Assembly: GCF_947492405.1 (NCBI RefSeq)
Contig: NZ_CANLMP010000003.1
Location: forward strand, 372,001-436,000
Source: an uncultured Aquimarina sp.
GTDB lineage: Bacteria > Bacteroidota > Bacteroidia > Flavobacteriales > Flavobacteriaceae
Direction: 5' to 3'
DNA length: 64,000 nucleotides
The notes beneath the pieces are model-generated. The model was given only the letters and a program-made list of their open reading frames with translations. It did no database searches and was not told the origin of the DNA. Of the stretch, positions 44,568-53,159 are shown one piece after another; the stretch's first letter is position 1; each line of letters starts with the position of its first letter. The position numbers and the translations under genes were made by a program.

Positions 44568-45221
44568 TCATCCGTTTTTTTCTGCTAGAAACCCATTTTT
44601 TATCGCGTAAACTGCTAAACCAACTCTAGTTTTAAGTCTTAATTTGGAAAATAAACTATCTCTATAATTTTCCACAGTACGGGGACTACAGAACATTTTC
44701 TCAGCTATTTCTTTATAACTCATTTCTGTGGTTGAGTATTTAAGAAATTGCATCTCTCTATCGGATAATTTAATGTTGTTAGTGTCATCGGTTTGATCAG
44801 TATTTAGAGAGTCAAAAACTTTAATAGAGGCCCATTCAGGAAAGTATCTCCCTTTTTTGACAATCATTTCTAGAGATTGTTCCAATTCAGAAGGTTGAAC
44901 ATTTTTTAACATATACCCTTTTACTCCATTTTTGATCATCTTTATCAAACTGGCATCATCATTCTGCATACTAAGTGCCATGACTAAAATATCAGGGTAA
45001 TTGCTCTGCAACCACAAAGAGGTTTCAAAACCATCCATCTCCGGCATGCTGACATCCAATAGAATAATATCTGGTTTGATAGAAGAAGGTAGCTTTTGTT
45101 GTAAATCAACTCCATTTTCGCAAGTGTATATTACATTAAAATTTTTGAATTTTGAGATGATTTCTGCCAAAGCGTCAGCAATAAGGATATGATCATCTAC
45201 AATAACAATATTATGCTTCAT
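44568..45221 (-). CDS. NarL/LuxR-type response regulator
   Basis: A 217-residue two-domain regulator. The receiver has the acidic pair D9/D10, phosphoacceptor D56 in IILLDVSMPEMDG, and the conserved Lys in YMLKNV. The C-terminal LuxR helix-turn-helix is LSDREMQFLKYSTTEMSYKE to MFCSPRTVENYRDSLFSKL. It overlaps the kinase gene by 11 bases, so it is its cognate partner. Confidence 0.95.
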   Translation of the reverse strand: MKHNIVIVDDHILIADALAEIISKFKNFNVIYTCENGVDLQQKLPSSIKPDIILLDVSMPEMDGFETSLWLQSNYPDILVMALSMQNDDASLIKMIKNGVKGYMLKNVQPSELEQSLEMIVKKGRYFPEWASIKVFDSLNTDQTDDTNNIKLSDREMQFLKYSTTEMSYKEIAEKMFCSPRTVENYRDSLFSKLRLKTRVGLAVYAIKNGFLAEKNG

Positions 45222-45996
45222 AATTGGTCAGTTCTAATGTTAGTTGTGTTCCTTGTTCAATTTCACTAGTATATTCAAGTTTTGCCCCTATCAATTCCGC
45301 TCTTTTTCTAAAATTTTTTAAACCGATCCCTTTTTCTACAGAGGTGTTTATGTTAAAACCAATTCCATTATCCTTTAATGATAATACAATAGTACCTTCA
45401 TTTTTATCCAGATTGATTGTAATTAAGTCACATTTAGAATGTTTGATACTGTTTTGTACAAACTCCTGAATGATTCTAAAAACAACAGTTTTAATAGCAT
45501 TAGTGTTTAGATAGAGTTTCGTATCATACTCAAAATTAATATTACATTTATTAAGGTTGTTTATTCTAGTGCATAATTGTTCAATTAAAGAAACAATATC
45601 ATTATTCTGAATATCATTATTAGTCAAAGATTTAGAAATTTGCCTTAGTTCTTCTAGAGAATCATCAATAATTTCATTTATAGATTGAATCGAATTTCCT
45701 TGAAGCTGATCAAAATCTGCAATGGGTAATTGTTTTAGATACAAACTAGCTAAAGTCAGCTTTTGCCCAACACTATCATGTATTTCTTGACCAATATGGC
45801 TCATAGTATTGGTTTGAATTTCCATTTGGGTTTTAAGAAGTTCCTTCTTATGGGTTTCATCCTTATATTGAAGTTGTTTGTTATGCTCCTTTTTCTTTAT
45901 TCGATATTGGTATATAAATAATACAATCCCTGCAACAAAAGCCACAAAGATGATATTAAACAAAATGAGCATTATTTTAAACGATGTTTCCCCCAT
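45211..45996 (-). CDS. sensor histidine kinase (HPK7, HisKA_3)
   Basis: A 261-residue kinase with one transmembrane helix (residues 7-29) and almost no periplasmic part. The phosphoacceptor is H73 in IHDSVGQKLTLASLYLKQL. The ATPase has an N box (FVQNSIKHSKC), G1 (DNGIGFN) and G2 (EKGIGLKNFRKRAELIG). With so little sensor of its own, it may get its signal from the overlapping 7TM protein upstream. It overlaps that gene by 25 bases and the response regulator by 11. Confidence 0.95.
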   Translation of the reverse strand: MGETSFKIMLILFNIIFVAFVAGIVLFIYQYRIKKKEHNKQLQYKDETHKKELLKTQMEIQTNTMSHIGQEIHDSVGQKLTLASLYLKQLPIADFDQLQGNSIQSINEIIDDSLEELRQISKSLTNNDIQNNDIVSLIEQLCTRINNLNKCNINFEYDTKLYLNTNAIKTVVFRIIQEFVQNSIKHSKCDLITINLDKNEGTIVLSLKDNGIGFNINTSVEKGIGLKNFRKRAELIGAKLEYTSEIEQGTQLTLELTNYEA

Positions 45997-46625
45997 ATAA
46001 ATGAAATTGCAAATAGTGAGTACATAATTATATTAGCTATCAAAAAGTATGCATAGTAAATTGTCCAAATTTCTCTATACTGGTTCCGTAATAGTTGATA
46101 AAAACAAAACAAAGGAAAAGTACCAATGTATAAAAGAATTACGCCAAGATTTATATAAAACATTTTATTATGTCTAAAATACAGTATGCTGTCATTCTTA
46201 ATTTGTTTCAAAAACTCTAGCAGAACTAAAAAAATTAAAAATATAGTTCCAATGCTAGGATTAAGAGAGTAAACCACATACAATTTTTTAAAAAATAGCT
46301 GTATTGGAAGGTAAGTAAGCAAATACAATACAGTACAAACAATAAAGGTTTTTTTGCGATTTAAAGATTTAGCTCCATATAACCAAAAGAAGAAAATGTA
46401 CTGTAAAGGTATACCAAAGTAGGCATAGTAATATTGTTTTATTTTAGGATCAAAATTTGTAAAAAAATGCCAAAAGATTTCTTGTATAGCTATCACAATC
46501 AAATAATATATGAAAAATCTCCAGTAACTCTTTTTTAATCTGGGGAGATAAATCAATCCTACTATTGCAGCAATAATTTCCGCTAATAATAGGACTGGTT
46601 TTAAAATATAATAATAGTCGGGCAT
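45972..46625 (-). CDS. polytopic membrane protein overlapping the kinase gene
   Basis: A 217-residue protein with about seven hydrophobic segments (for example LKPVLLLAEIIAAIVGLIYL, FFIYYLIVIAIQEIFW, SLNPSIGTIFLIFLVLLEFL). No motif identifies it. It ends 25 bases inside the kinase gene, so it is part of the two-component operon and is a good candidate for the sensory component of a kinase that has only one helix. Confidence 0.8.
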   Translation of the reverse strand: MPDYYYILKPVLLLAEIIAAIVGLIYLPRLKKSYWRFFIYYLIVIAIQEIFWHFFTNFDPKIKQYYYAYFGIPLQYIFFFWLYGAKSLNRKKTFIVCTVLYLLTYLPIQLFFKKLYVVYSLNPSIGTIFLIFLVLLEFLKQIKNDSILYFRHNKMFYINLGVILLYIGTFPLFCFYQLLRNQYREIWTIYYAYFLIANIIMYSLFAISFIWGKHRLK

Positions 46626-46633
46626 GATTTATA

Positions 46634-47302
46634 TTAAAAAGATTCTCCACTGCCATCAGCTGGAGGGATTAGACTTCCATGATTTTGAGCTGATGTGTTA
46701 TAATCAGGATCTGATCTTTTAGTAAGTGTTAGAGCAGGAATTGAATTTGTAGTATTGGTGGATTGGTATTCAGAGAATAAACTCATTTTTTCAGTATAAG
46801 TTTCTTTGTGTAAAGGGTTGAAATCCATATGCACTCCTTTTTTAAGTAATGTTGGTATCATAACTAAGGTATGACGTTGTTCAAATTTTTCTGTTACTGA
46901 GTCATTCAAAAAATCTTTAAGATCATCATATTGATTACTCCATGTTTCTATTTCTGGATAACGAGAATAATACATACGTAAACCTAAACTTTCTTTGGAA
47001 ACGCCATTTCTTTTAGCATTGATCTCCACATGATAAATAAATCTTTTTAGGGTTTCTAATTCAAATGATATAGAGTGTGCGTCATCTTTCATTGCAGCTT
47101 CAATATGCTTAAGCTGATTTTGTTTATAGCCGTTAGTCATGTTATGAAGAAGATTGACCTTTAGTTTGCTAAAAGTTTCATTCGCATAATTCATACAAAT
47201 AGTGTCCTTTTTAGTGGAGGACAGAAAATTTTTAGGAGGATGAAAATAAGCATAAGTGATAAAACCAATGGCTACGGTAACTAAGAGTATTGTTGAAATC
47301 AT
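46634..47302 (-). CDS. hypothetical membrane-anchored protein, first gene of the two-component operon
   Basis: A 222-residue protein with an N-terminal signal anchor (ISTILLVTVAIGFITYAYF) and a soluble part, probably periplasmic. That part is largely helical (LKVNLLHNMTNGYKQNQLKHIEAAMK, ISFELETLKRFIYHVEI) and ends in a Pro/Gly-rich tail. No family recognised. It is separated from the 7TM gene by 8 bases, so it is very likely cotranscribed with the kinase and regulator and may bind the stimulus. Confidence 0.7.
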   Translation of the reverse strand: MISTILLVTVAIGFITYAYFHPPKNFLSSTKKDTICMNYANETFSKLKVNLLHNMTNGYKQNQLKHIEAAMKDDAHSISFELETLKRFIYHVEINAKRNGVSKESLGLRMYYSRYPEIETWSNQYDDLKDFLNDSVTEKFEQRHTLVMIPTLLKKGVHMDFNPLHKETYTEKMSLFSEYQSTNTTNSIPALTLTKRSDPDYNTSAQNHGSLIPPADGSGESF

Positions 47303-47571
47303 TTGTTTGGTGGTTTAAAGATTGAAAATAATTATGTACTACAAATAACGAAAATCTATTGTTGTATTGGTAATAAAAAAGAACCTGATTTAATAGGGTT
47401 AAACAACCTAAATAATAAAGGTTGATAAATTAAGAAGTTAAGGTTTTATAGGGGCAATCGGGGTCCTTAAAAAACTTGAATTTTGTTCCTGTTAACAAAA
47501 AGTAATCACAGTGCACGGTGATCGAGGAAACCGAAAATCGCAAGAGTAGGGAAATCTTAAAACTATTTATT

Positions 47572-48342
47572 ATGAAAAATCTTAAAACCATTACACTATT
47601 AATTATTACAAGTCTTTTGTTCTTTACAAGTTGTGAAAAAGAAGAAGACGGATTCGTAGAAGAAGTTAAAGGGGAACAAAAGACCGAAAATACAGTAATA
47701 GAGGTAACTCATAACTATACTTACAAAAATGAAAAATTCTCTGTAGTCTATACATTTGATACCAAGGGAGAAGAAGTACTAAAGGTTGAAGGTAATATTG
47801 AAATGGCAGAAGAAGTCTTTGGAAAAGAAAATCCAGAACAGGCATTGTATTTCCCTATAAAGGAGGCTGAATCAAAAGATGTCATTGATATTGTTGTATT
47901 TGACTCATTTGAAGAGCTAAAAAGATACCAAAACGAAGAAGAGAATGCTTTTGTCAATTTCCAAAGTCAAAAAAACAAGTCTTTTTGTTATGATCATACT
48001 GTGAATGGTGAAGCTACTGTAAGATTCTATCATGATATTTTTTTACAGAATGAAATGACTTTTATTCGTCAGAATAATATCTCTTTTAGACAAGATTTTG
48101 ACTTAGGTGGATTGAATGATAGATTATCATCTTTTGAAGTAAGGAAGCAATTTGGGAGTACTACTTCAGTATATCTATTTGAACATGGCTGCTTTAGAGG
48201 GCGTAGCTATACCTTTAATTTTATGCCTAGTGTGGCTCATGCTGCGGTATTTGACTTAAGAACAGCTACTTTATCAGGTTGGTGGTTTTGGAGAAAATCA
48301 TGGAACGATCAAGCTTCTTCTTTTAGAGTATGGGATAGATAG
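47572..48342 (+). CDS. lipoprotein with C-terminal beta/gamma-crystallin-like domain
   Basis: The ATG at 47572 gives 256 residues with a lipoprotein signal (ITLLIITSLLFFTSCEKEE, Cys near 20). The frame extends to 47518, but that would mask the signal. The central region is acidic and novel. The last 60 residues, VYLFEHGCFRGRSYTFNF to SWNDQASSFRVWD, resemble a crystallin Greek-key motif (Y/F-x-G-R-S...W-N-D-x-A-S-S). Many such bacterial domains bind calcium. Function unknown. Confidence 0.65.
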   Translation: MKNLKTITLLIITSLLFFTSCEKEEDGFVEEVKGEQKTENTVIEVTHNYTYKNEKFSVVYTFDTKGEEVLKVEGNIEMAEEVFGKENPEQALYFPIKEAESKDVIDIVVFDSFEELKRYQNEEENAFVNFQSQKNKSFCYDHTVNGEATVRFYHDIFLQNEMTFIRQNNISFRQDFDLGGLNDRLSSFEVRKQFGSTTSVYLFEHGCFRGRSYTFNFMPSVAHAAVFDLRTATLSGWWFWRKSWNDQASSFRVWDR

Positions 48343-48392
48343 TCACAAAAAAATGAAATTTCTAACAAGAATAACTTTTAAAAATACAAATC

Positions 48393-49232
48393 ATGAAAAC
48401 TAAATTAATAACCGTTATATGTGCAATTTTTACAATAATTGCTTGCACAAATGATAACGAAATGCACGAAGAAGTTCAACAAAAAGAGTCTATCGTGGAT
48501 CAGATGACTAAATTATCCGAAAGATTTTTTATAAATGATTTTGGAAAAAAAGATACGGATTGGAAAAAAGTCGCAATAGCGGATGTTGCAGCAGGAGCAG
48601 GAGAATCTGCAGATCCTAGTTCTACAGTTCTTTCGGTTACACTAGTAGCAGCCGCAGCATCTGTTAAGGAATACAATAGCCAGCAAGGTACTTTAACTAA
48701 TATTGATCCAAATGGTTCTACAACTGGACAAATTGATCCTAACCAAACAAATCCATATGATTCCTATGGGTATTGGCATTATGCTGCTATAGATAATGTG
48801 TTAATAGATTCAGAGCTATATCTAAAAGGAGAAGACTTTGATAATGAACAGTTTTATGAAGCGACCAAAGAGTTTCTTTTAGATAATAATGTGGGAGATT
48901 ATTCTGATTATGAAAATTTCTCTCTAGACGAAGCTAACGAAAAACTAATGTTTAGCAGTGATTTATTAGAAACTTATGGGCTGTTAGGAGGATTAGAATA
49001 TAAATTTGAAAAGGGCTTTATTACGGAATTGGTTTACGAGATCCTTAAGCCGTATTATAAGATTCTCGAAAACTCAAATAATATTCAAGAGTTCGTAGAT
49101 TATTCATTGCAGGCAGAAGAATTAATTGTTAATAGCATTTTGGAAAGGAAAGACAAACAAGTAGTGCTTTCTACCATGGCTACTGCTCGCTACGGAATGC
49201 AGTATTGGTCAAAAGAGTTTGGAGAGTATTAA
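48393..49232 (+). CDS. hypothetical lipoprotein, 279 residues
   Basis: Signal peptide with a lipobox-like FTIIACTND (Cys 18). The mature part is acidic, with DPNGSTTGQIDPNQTNPYDSYG, a repetitive Gly/Asn/Asp-rich stretch, then a helical C-terminal half (KFEKGFITELVYEILKPYYKIL). No recognised family. It starts 50 bases after the crystallin-like lipoprotein gene in the same direction, so the two may be cotranscribed. A terminator follows. Confidence 0.65.
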   Translation: MKTKLITVICAIFTIIACTNDNEMHEEVQQKESIVDQMTKLSERFFINDFGKKDTDWKKVAIADVAAGAGESADPSSTVLSVTLVAAAASVKEYNSQQGTLTNIDPNGSTTGQIDPNQTNPYDSYGYWHYAAIDNVLIDSELYLKGEDFDNEQFYEATKEFLLDNNVGDYSDYENFSLDEANEKLMFSSDLLETYGLLGGLEYKFEKGFITELVYEILKPYYKILENSNNIQEFVDYSLQAEELIVNSILERKDKQVVLSTMATARYGMQYWSKEFGEY

Positions 49233-49258
49233 TTATATTTTAAGGTAATTAATTGATA

Positions 49259-49287
49259 AACCGGAAGAATCTACTTCCGGTTTTTTA
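49259..49287. terminator. bidirectional terminator between lipoprotein and trp operon
   Basis: Stem AACCGGAAG / CTTCCGGTT with an AATCTA loop and a T run on the plus side. It lies between convergent genes, 15 bases from the trpA stop. Confidence 0.8.
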
Positions 49288-49301
49288 CTAATAAATTTAT
49301 C

Positions 49302-50063
49302 CTATCTAATTCCTTTTATAAAATTATCAATACTTTCGACTCCATTGTTAGTTAAGTTGTTGATAAAGGCTGATCCGATAATTGCACCTTTAGCAGTTTT
49401 TGTGGCTTGCGTAAACGTTTCATTATCACTGATACCAAATCCTACAATCTGTGAAGCTTTTAAGTTCATGTTTGCAATACGTTCAAAATAAGCTTCTTGG
49501 GTGTTTCCGAAGCCAGATGTAGATCCTGTGACACTTGCAGAACTAACCATGTATATGAATCCATTAGATACACTGTCTATGAATCTAATTCGTTCTTCGG
49601 ATGTTTGTGGAGTGATTAAAAATACGTTGATCAATCCATATTTTTCAAAAGTTTCCTGATACTGTTCGTGATATTCTGCAACTGGTAGATCTGGTATTAT
49701 CAATCCATCAATGCCAATTTCCTGGCATTTAGCACAGAAAGCTTCTACACCATATTGCATCATTGGGTTAAAGTATCCCATAATAATTAGAGGAATCTTT
49801 ACCGATTGACGAATATCCGCAAGTTGTTCAAATAATAGTTTAGTAGTCATCCCATTCTTTAGAGCTACTGTAGAGCTTTCTTGGATTGTAGGTCCATCGG
49901 CTAGTGGATCACTAAATGGTAATCCGATTTCTATCATATCTACACCACTTTTCTCAAGATCTTGAATGATTTTTTTGGTGTCATTAAGTGATGGATATCC
50001 AGCCGTAAAATAAATGGATAATAGTTTTTTATCTTGCTCAAGAGCTGTATTAATTCTGTTCAT
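49302..50063 (-). CDS. trpA: tryptophan synthase alpha subunit
   Basis: Cleaves indole-3-glycerol phosphate to indole and G3P, passing indole to TrpB. At 253 residues it is close to family length. Motifs: DMIEIGLPFSDPLADGPTIQ (catalytic Glu and Asp loop), FNPMMQYG, GLIIPDLPVAEY, MVSSASVTGSTSGF and VGFGISDNE. Last gene of the trp operon, separated from trpB by the 400-base GIY-YIG unit. Confidence 0.97.
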   Translation of the reverse strand: MNRINTALEQDKKLLSIYFTAGYPSLNDTKKIIQDLEKSGVDMIEIGLPFSDPLADGPTIQESSTVALKNGMTTKLLFEQLADIRQSVKIPLIIMGYFNPMMQYGVEAFCAKCQEIGIDGLIIPDLPVAEYHEQYQETFEKYGLINVFLITPQTSEERIRFIDSVSNGFIYMVSSASVTGSTSGFGNTQEAYFERIANMNLKASQIVGFGISDNETFTQATKTAKGAIIGSAFINNLTNNGVESIDNFIKGIR

Positions 50064-50081
50064 TGAAAAATTTATTTTTTC

Positions 50082-50101
50082 ATTTCCGCGAAGGCGGAAA
50101 T
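50082..50101. repeat. 20-bp perfect palindrome on the 3' side of the GIY-YIG gene
   Basis: ATTTCCGC GAAG GCGGAAAT. Closely related to the palindrome at 50428-50447, which lies on the other side of the GIY-YIG gene. Confidence 0.85.
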
Positions 50102-50110
50102 CTTTTAACT

Positions 50111-50410
50111 TTAATAAAATCGACTAGAAAGATCATTCCAATCAGGATTTAGATCATTGATGAGGTTAATTTTCCACTCGCGATTCCATTTCTTTATTTG
50201 TTTTTCTCTTTTGATTGCGTTATTAATATAAATAGTTGTTTCAAAATATACCAACTTATTAATATTATATCTTTTGGTGAAACTTCCAGAGATTCGACCC
50301 TTGTGCTGTTTTAATCTCTTCGTTAGGTTATTCGTCATTCCAACATATAGCACGGTATGATTTTTATTAGTTAAAATGTAAACATAAAATATAGTTTCAT
50401 TATTGGACAT
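50111..50410 (-). CDS. small GIY-YIG endonuclease-like protein
   Basis: The ATG at 50410 gives 99 residues; the frame extends upstream to 50458 across a palindrome. The GIY-YIG core is FYVYILTNKNHTVLYVGMTN (residues about 8-27), with LTKRLKQHKG, VYFETTIYINNAIKREKQIKKW and a basic tail, the single-domain form. It is inserted between trpB and trpA and bracketed by two palindromes. Such single-domain genes are often found with short palindromes in other genomes; whether it mobilises them is unknown. Confidence 0.88.
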   Translation of the reverse strand: MSNNETIFYVYILTNKNHTVLYVGMTNNLTKRLKQHKGRISGSFTKRYNINKLVYFETTIYINNAIKREKQIKKWNREWKINLINDLNPDWNDLSSRFY

Positions 50411-50427
50411 TCGAATATACTTTAGAG

Positions 50428-50447
50428 ATTTCCGTCTACACGGAAAT
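50428..50447. repeat. 20-bp perfect palindrome on the 5' side of the GIY-YIG gene
   Basis: ATTTCCGT CTAC ACGGAAAT. Same stem outline as 50082-50101 with one changed base pair and a different tetraloop. Confidence 0.85.
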
Positions 50448-50466
50448 TGACAAAGCAAGCTTGTTT

Positions 50467-51648
50467 CTATAACTTAAAATAATCAATATAAGTATTAAGA
50501 TCTTTGTCTCCTCGTCCAGAAAGACTGATTACTACAATGTCATCTGGTTTAAATTGTTTGTCATTAAATATTGCCAAAGCATGCGAGGTTTCTATAGCAG
50601 GAATAATACCTTCTAGTTGAGACAATTCTAATCCTGCGGTCATGGCATCATCATCCGTTACCGAATAGAATTCACCGCGACCTGTTTTATATAAATGCGA
50701 ATGTAATGGACCTACACCAGGATAATCTAATCCTGCAGAAATAGAATACGGTTCTGTAATTTGTCCATCAGGTGTTTGCATCAATAGGGTTTTACATCCA
50801 TGGATAATGCCTTCCTTACCTAATTGGGATGTAGCAGCACTTTCTCCACTATTAACTCCTTTTCCTGCTGCTTCTACTGCTATGATTCCTACACTTGGTT
50901 CGTCTAAGAAATGGTAATACGTTCCTGCAGCATTACTCCCTCCACCAATACAGGCTACTACATAATCAGGGTTTTCTCGTCCTTCTTTTTCTTTTAATTG
51001 CCATTTAATTTCTTCAGAAATAATGGATTGAAATCTTGTCACCATATCAGGATAAGGATGCGGTCCAATAGCAGAACCAATAATATAATGTGTGTCAACA
51101 GGATTGTTGATCCAGTCTCTAATCGCCTCGTTAGTGGCATCTTTTAGCGTTTTGCTTCCTGATTTTGCCGGTCTTACTTCTGCACCAAGCATCTTCATAC
51201 GAGCTACATTAGGAGCTTGACGTTTGATATCAATCTCGCCCATATATACGATACATTCAATTCCCATTAGTGCACAAACTGTTGCAGTAGCAACTCCATG
51301 TTGTCCCGCTCCCGTTTCTGCAATGATTCTGTTTTTCCCAAGTTTCTTAGCAACTAGAATTTGTCCAATCGTATTGTTTACCTTGTGAGCTCCTGTGTGA
51401 TTAAGATCTTCTCGTTTCAAATAAACTTTTGTGTTATGTTTTTCTGAAAGACGTTTTGCGTAATATAAAGGTGATGGACGTCCTACATAATCTCTTAGTA
51501 ATTGATCAAATTCTTCTTTAAAAGAAGGTTCGTTCATAATGTTGAGGTACGTAGATCGTAATTCTTCTACATTAGGATATAACATTTCAGGAATATAGGC
51601 TCCGCCAAAATCTCCATAATATCCTTTTTCGTTTACTTGATAACTCAT
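50467..51648 (-). CDS. trpB: tryptophan synthase beta subunit
   Basis: PLP enzyme that joins indole and serine. 393 residues. N-terminal GYYGDFGGAYIPEML, PLP lysine in LNHTGAHKVNNTIGQ, AETGAGQHGVATATVCALMG, phosphate loop CIGGGSNAAGTYY, AAGKGVNSGE and C-terminal ALAIFNDKQF to VVISLSGRGDKDLNTYID are all intact. Upstream is trpF, across a 54-base spacer with period-7-like tracts. Confidence 0.98.
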   Translation of the reverse strand: MSYQVNEKGYYGDFGGAYIPEMLYPNVEELRSTYLNIMNEPSFKEEFDQLLRDYVGRPSPLYYAKRLSEKHNTKVYLKREDLNHTGAHKVNNTIGQILVAKKLGKNRIIAETGAGQHGVATATVCALMGIECIVYMGEIDIKRQAPNVARMKMLGAEVRPAKSGSKTLKDATNEAIRDWINNPVDTHYIIGSAIGPHPYPDMVTRFQSIISEEIKWQLKEKEGRENPDYVVACIGGGSNAAGTYYHFLDEPSVGIIAVEAAGKGVNSGESAATSQLGKEGIIHGCKTLLMQTPDGQITEPYSISAGLDYPGVGPLHSHLYKTGRGEFYSVTDDDAMTAGLELSQLEGIIPAIETSHALAIFNDKQFKPDDIVVISLSGRGDKDLNTYIDYFKL

Positions 51649-51702
51649 ATTAGTTTACAGTTTTTAGTTGATGGTTGGTAATTTTTAGGTGTCAAAAAAC
51701 CA

Positions 51703-52377
51703 TTATTGATCAACAGACAACAATTTTTTAAATTTTTCTAAATCTTGTATATTTTTTAATCCTGGTTTAATTTCAAACTTACTATTTACATCAATGCCAT
51801 ATATCGGTAAATCTGTTTTTAGAATTGCTTTTATTTCGTCAACTTCTTGTAATCCAATACCACCGCTTAAAATAAACGGAGTAGAGGAATTGTAATTGTT
51901 TAAAACACTCCAATCAAATGTATACCCATTGCCACCTTTTTCTTTTCCTTTGGTGTCAAAAAGAAAGTAGTCTACAATGCCTTCGTAAGGCTCTAATATT
52001 TCAAAATCGAATTGATCTTTAATAGAAAAGACTTTGAATATCTCGACTTCGCTCGATGTGACAGTCAAGGCTGTCTGGTCGAGCGGAGTCGAGACCTCTT
52101 TTAATTTTTGTGATAATGCTTTACAATATTCTACAGATTCATTTCCATGTAATTGTATTGCCTTAAAATTGTGGATTTTTACTTTTTCTAAAACAAAATC
52201 AATGGAGGCGTCCACAAAAACTCCAGTTTTTTTAATAGTTTCTGGTAGTACAGGAATATCTTGATCGAAGTTTCTTGGAGATTTTTCGTAAAAAATGAAG
52301 CCAAGATAGTCTGGTTGCATTGCTGCTACAGCTTCAATGTTTTCTTCATATTTCATTCCACACACTTTCAGTTTCAT
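51703..52377 (-). CDS. trpF: phosphoribosylanthranilate isomerase with in-frame palindrome insertion
   Basis: Converts phosphoribosylanthranilate to CdRP. 224 residues, longer than the usual 200-210. Catalytic motifs are intact: LKVCGMKYEENIE (Cys 6), GVFVDAS, IQLHGNES, FLFDTKGKEKGGNGYTFDW and FILSGGIG. The extra residues, EVSTPLDQTALTVTSSEVE (about 93-111), are the translation of a 54-bp palindrome at 52041-52094 and replace a short surface loop. The reading frame is preserved because 54 is divisible by three. trpF ATG overlaps trpC TGA (ATGA). Activity is probably retained, but untested. Confidence 0.95.
   Translation of the reverse strand: MKLKVCGMKYEENIEAVAAMQPDYLGFIFYEKSPRNFDQDIPVLPETIKKTGVFVDASIDFVLEKVKIHNFKAIQLHGNESVEYCKALSQKLKEVSTPLDQTALTVTSSEVEIFKVFSIKDQFDFEILEPYEGIVDYFLFDTKGKEKGGNGYTFDWSVLNNYNSSTPFILSGGIGLQEVDEIKAILKTDLPIYGIDVNSKFEIKPGLKNIQDLEKFKKLLSVDQ
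52041..52094. repeat. 54-bp REP-like palindrome inside trpF
   Basis: Outer arms TCTCGACTTCGCTCGA (52041-52056) and TCGAGCGGAGTCGAGA (52079-52094) are complementary except at one position. Inner arms GACAG (52060-52064) and CTGTC (52071-52075) add a second stem. The whole is 18 codons long. Confidence 0.9.
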
Positions 52378-53159
52378 TTTTGTAAAGCTTTTATAAATTC
52401 CACAGCACTAGCACCTGGATTTTCAGTTTTCATGAAGTTTTCTCCAATTAAAAAACCTTTATAATCATATTGTTGTAAGTCTTTTATAGCTTCAATACTG
52501 CTAATGCCACTTTCTGAAACTTTTACAAAATCATTAGGAATATGTGTACTTAATTCTTTGCTTACGTCTGTACTTACTTCAAAAGTTTTTAGGTTACGAT
52601 TATTAACTCCTAACATATCTAATGAAGGCATCACAGATTTTTCCAGTTCTTCCAGATTATGGACTTCTAACAATACATCCAGAGACAAACTCTTCGCAAA
52701 TTTTGATAATAATTTTATCTCATCCCTAGATAATACTGCTGCTATCAATAGTATAACATCAGCACCATATGCTTTGGCTTCTAATAATTGGTATTCATCA
52801 ATAATAAATTCTTTGCGCAGTAAAGGCATAGTTGCAGAAGCTCGAGCTAATAATAAATCATCTAATGATCCTCCAAAATATTTTCCATCTGTTAGTACAG
52901 ACATTCCACAAACTCCGGCTTCCTGATACCCCAAAGCTACGTCTTGTACGCTAACTTTTTGGTTAATTACTGATTTAGAAGGAGATCTACGTTTATGTTC
53001 AGCAATGATGCCTGTTTTGCTATCTCGTAAAGCCGATGCTAAGGAATTAGTTTGCCGGTCAAATAACACTGAATTTTCTAATTGACTTACTGGAATTAGG
53101 CTTTTTTTAAGTGCTACTTCTTTATGTTTATCAGCTACTATTTTATCTAGTATGTTCAT
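52374..53159 (-). CDS. trpC: indole-3-glycerol-phosphate synthase
   Basis: Ring-closing step from CdRP to indoleglycerol phosphate. 261 residues. Motifs: IIAEHKRRSPSKSVI (catalytic Lys), MSVLTDGKYFGG, PLLRKEFIIDEYQL, DMLGVNNRNLKTF and KVSESGISS. Separate from trpF, not fused; the two overlap by ATGA. Confidence 0.97.
   Translation of the reverse strand: MNILDKIVADKHKEVALKKSLIPVSQLENSVLFDRQTNSLASALRDSKTGIIAEHKRRSPSKSVINQKVSVQDVALGYQEAGVCGMSVLTDGKYFGGSLDDLLLARASATMPLLRKEFIIDEYQLLEAKAYGADVILLIAAVLSRDEIKLLSKFAKSLSLDVLLEVHNLEELEKSVMPSLDMLGVNNRNLKTFEVSTDVSKELSTHIPNDFVKVSESGISSIEAIKDLQQYDYKGFLIGENFMKTENPGASAVEFIKALQK

Noticed and set aside
47303..47571. Small RNA or riboswitch before the crystallin-like lipoprotein gene
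   Set aside because: The 269-base spacer has no stable hairpin followed by a T run and no known riboswitch core.
51703..52377. trpF as a frameshifted or damaged gene
   Set aside because: The extra length is explained by an 18-codon palindrome in frame; conserved motifs on either side are intact.
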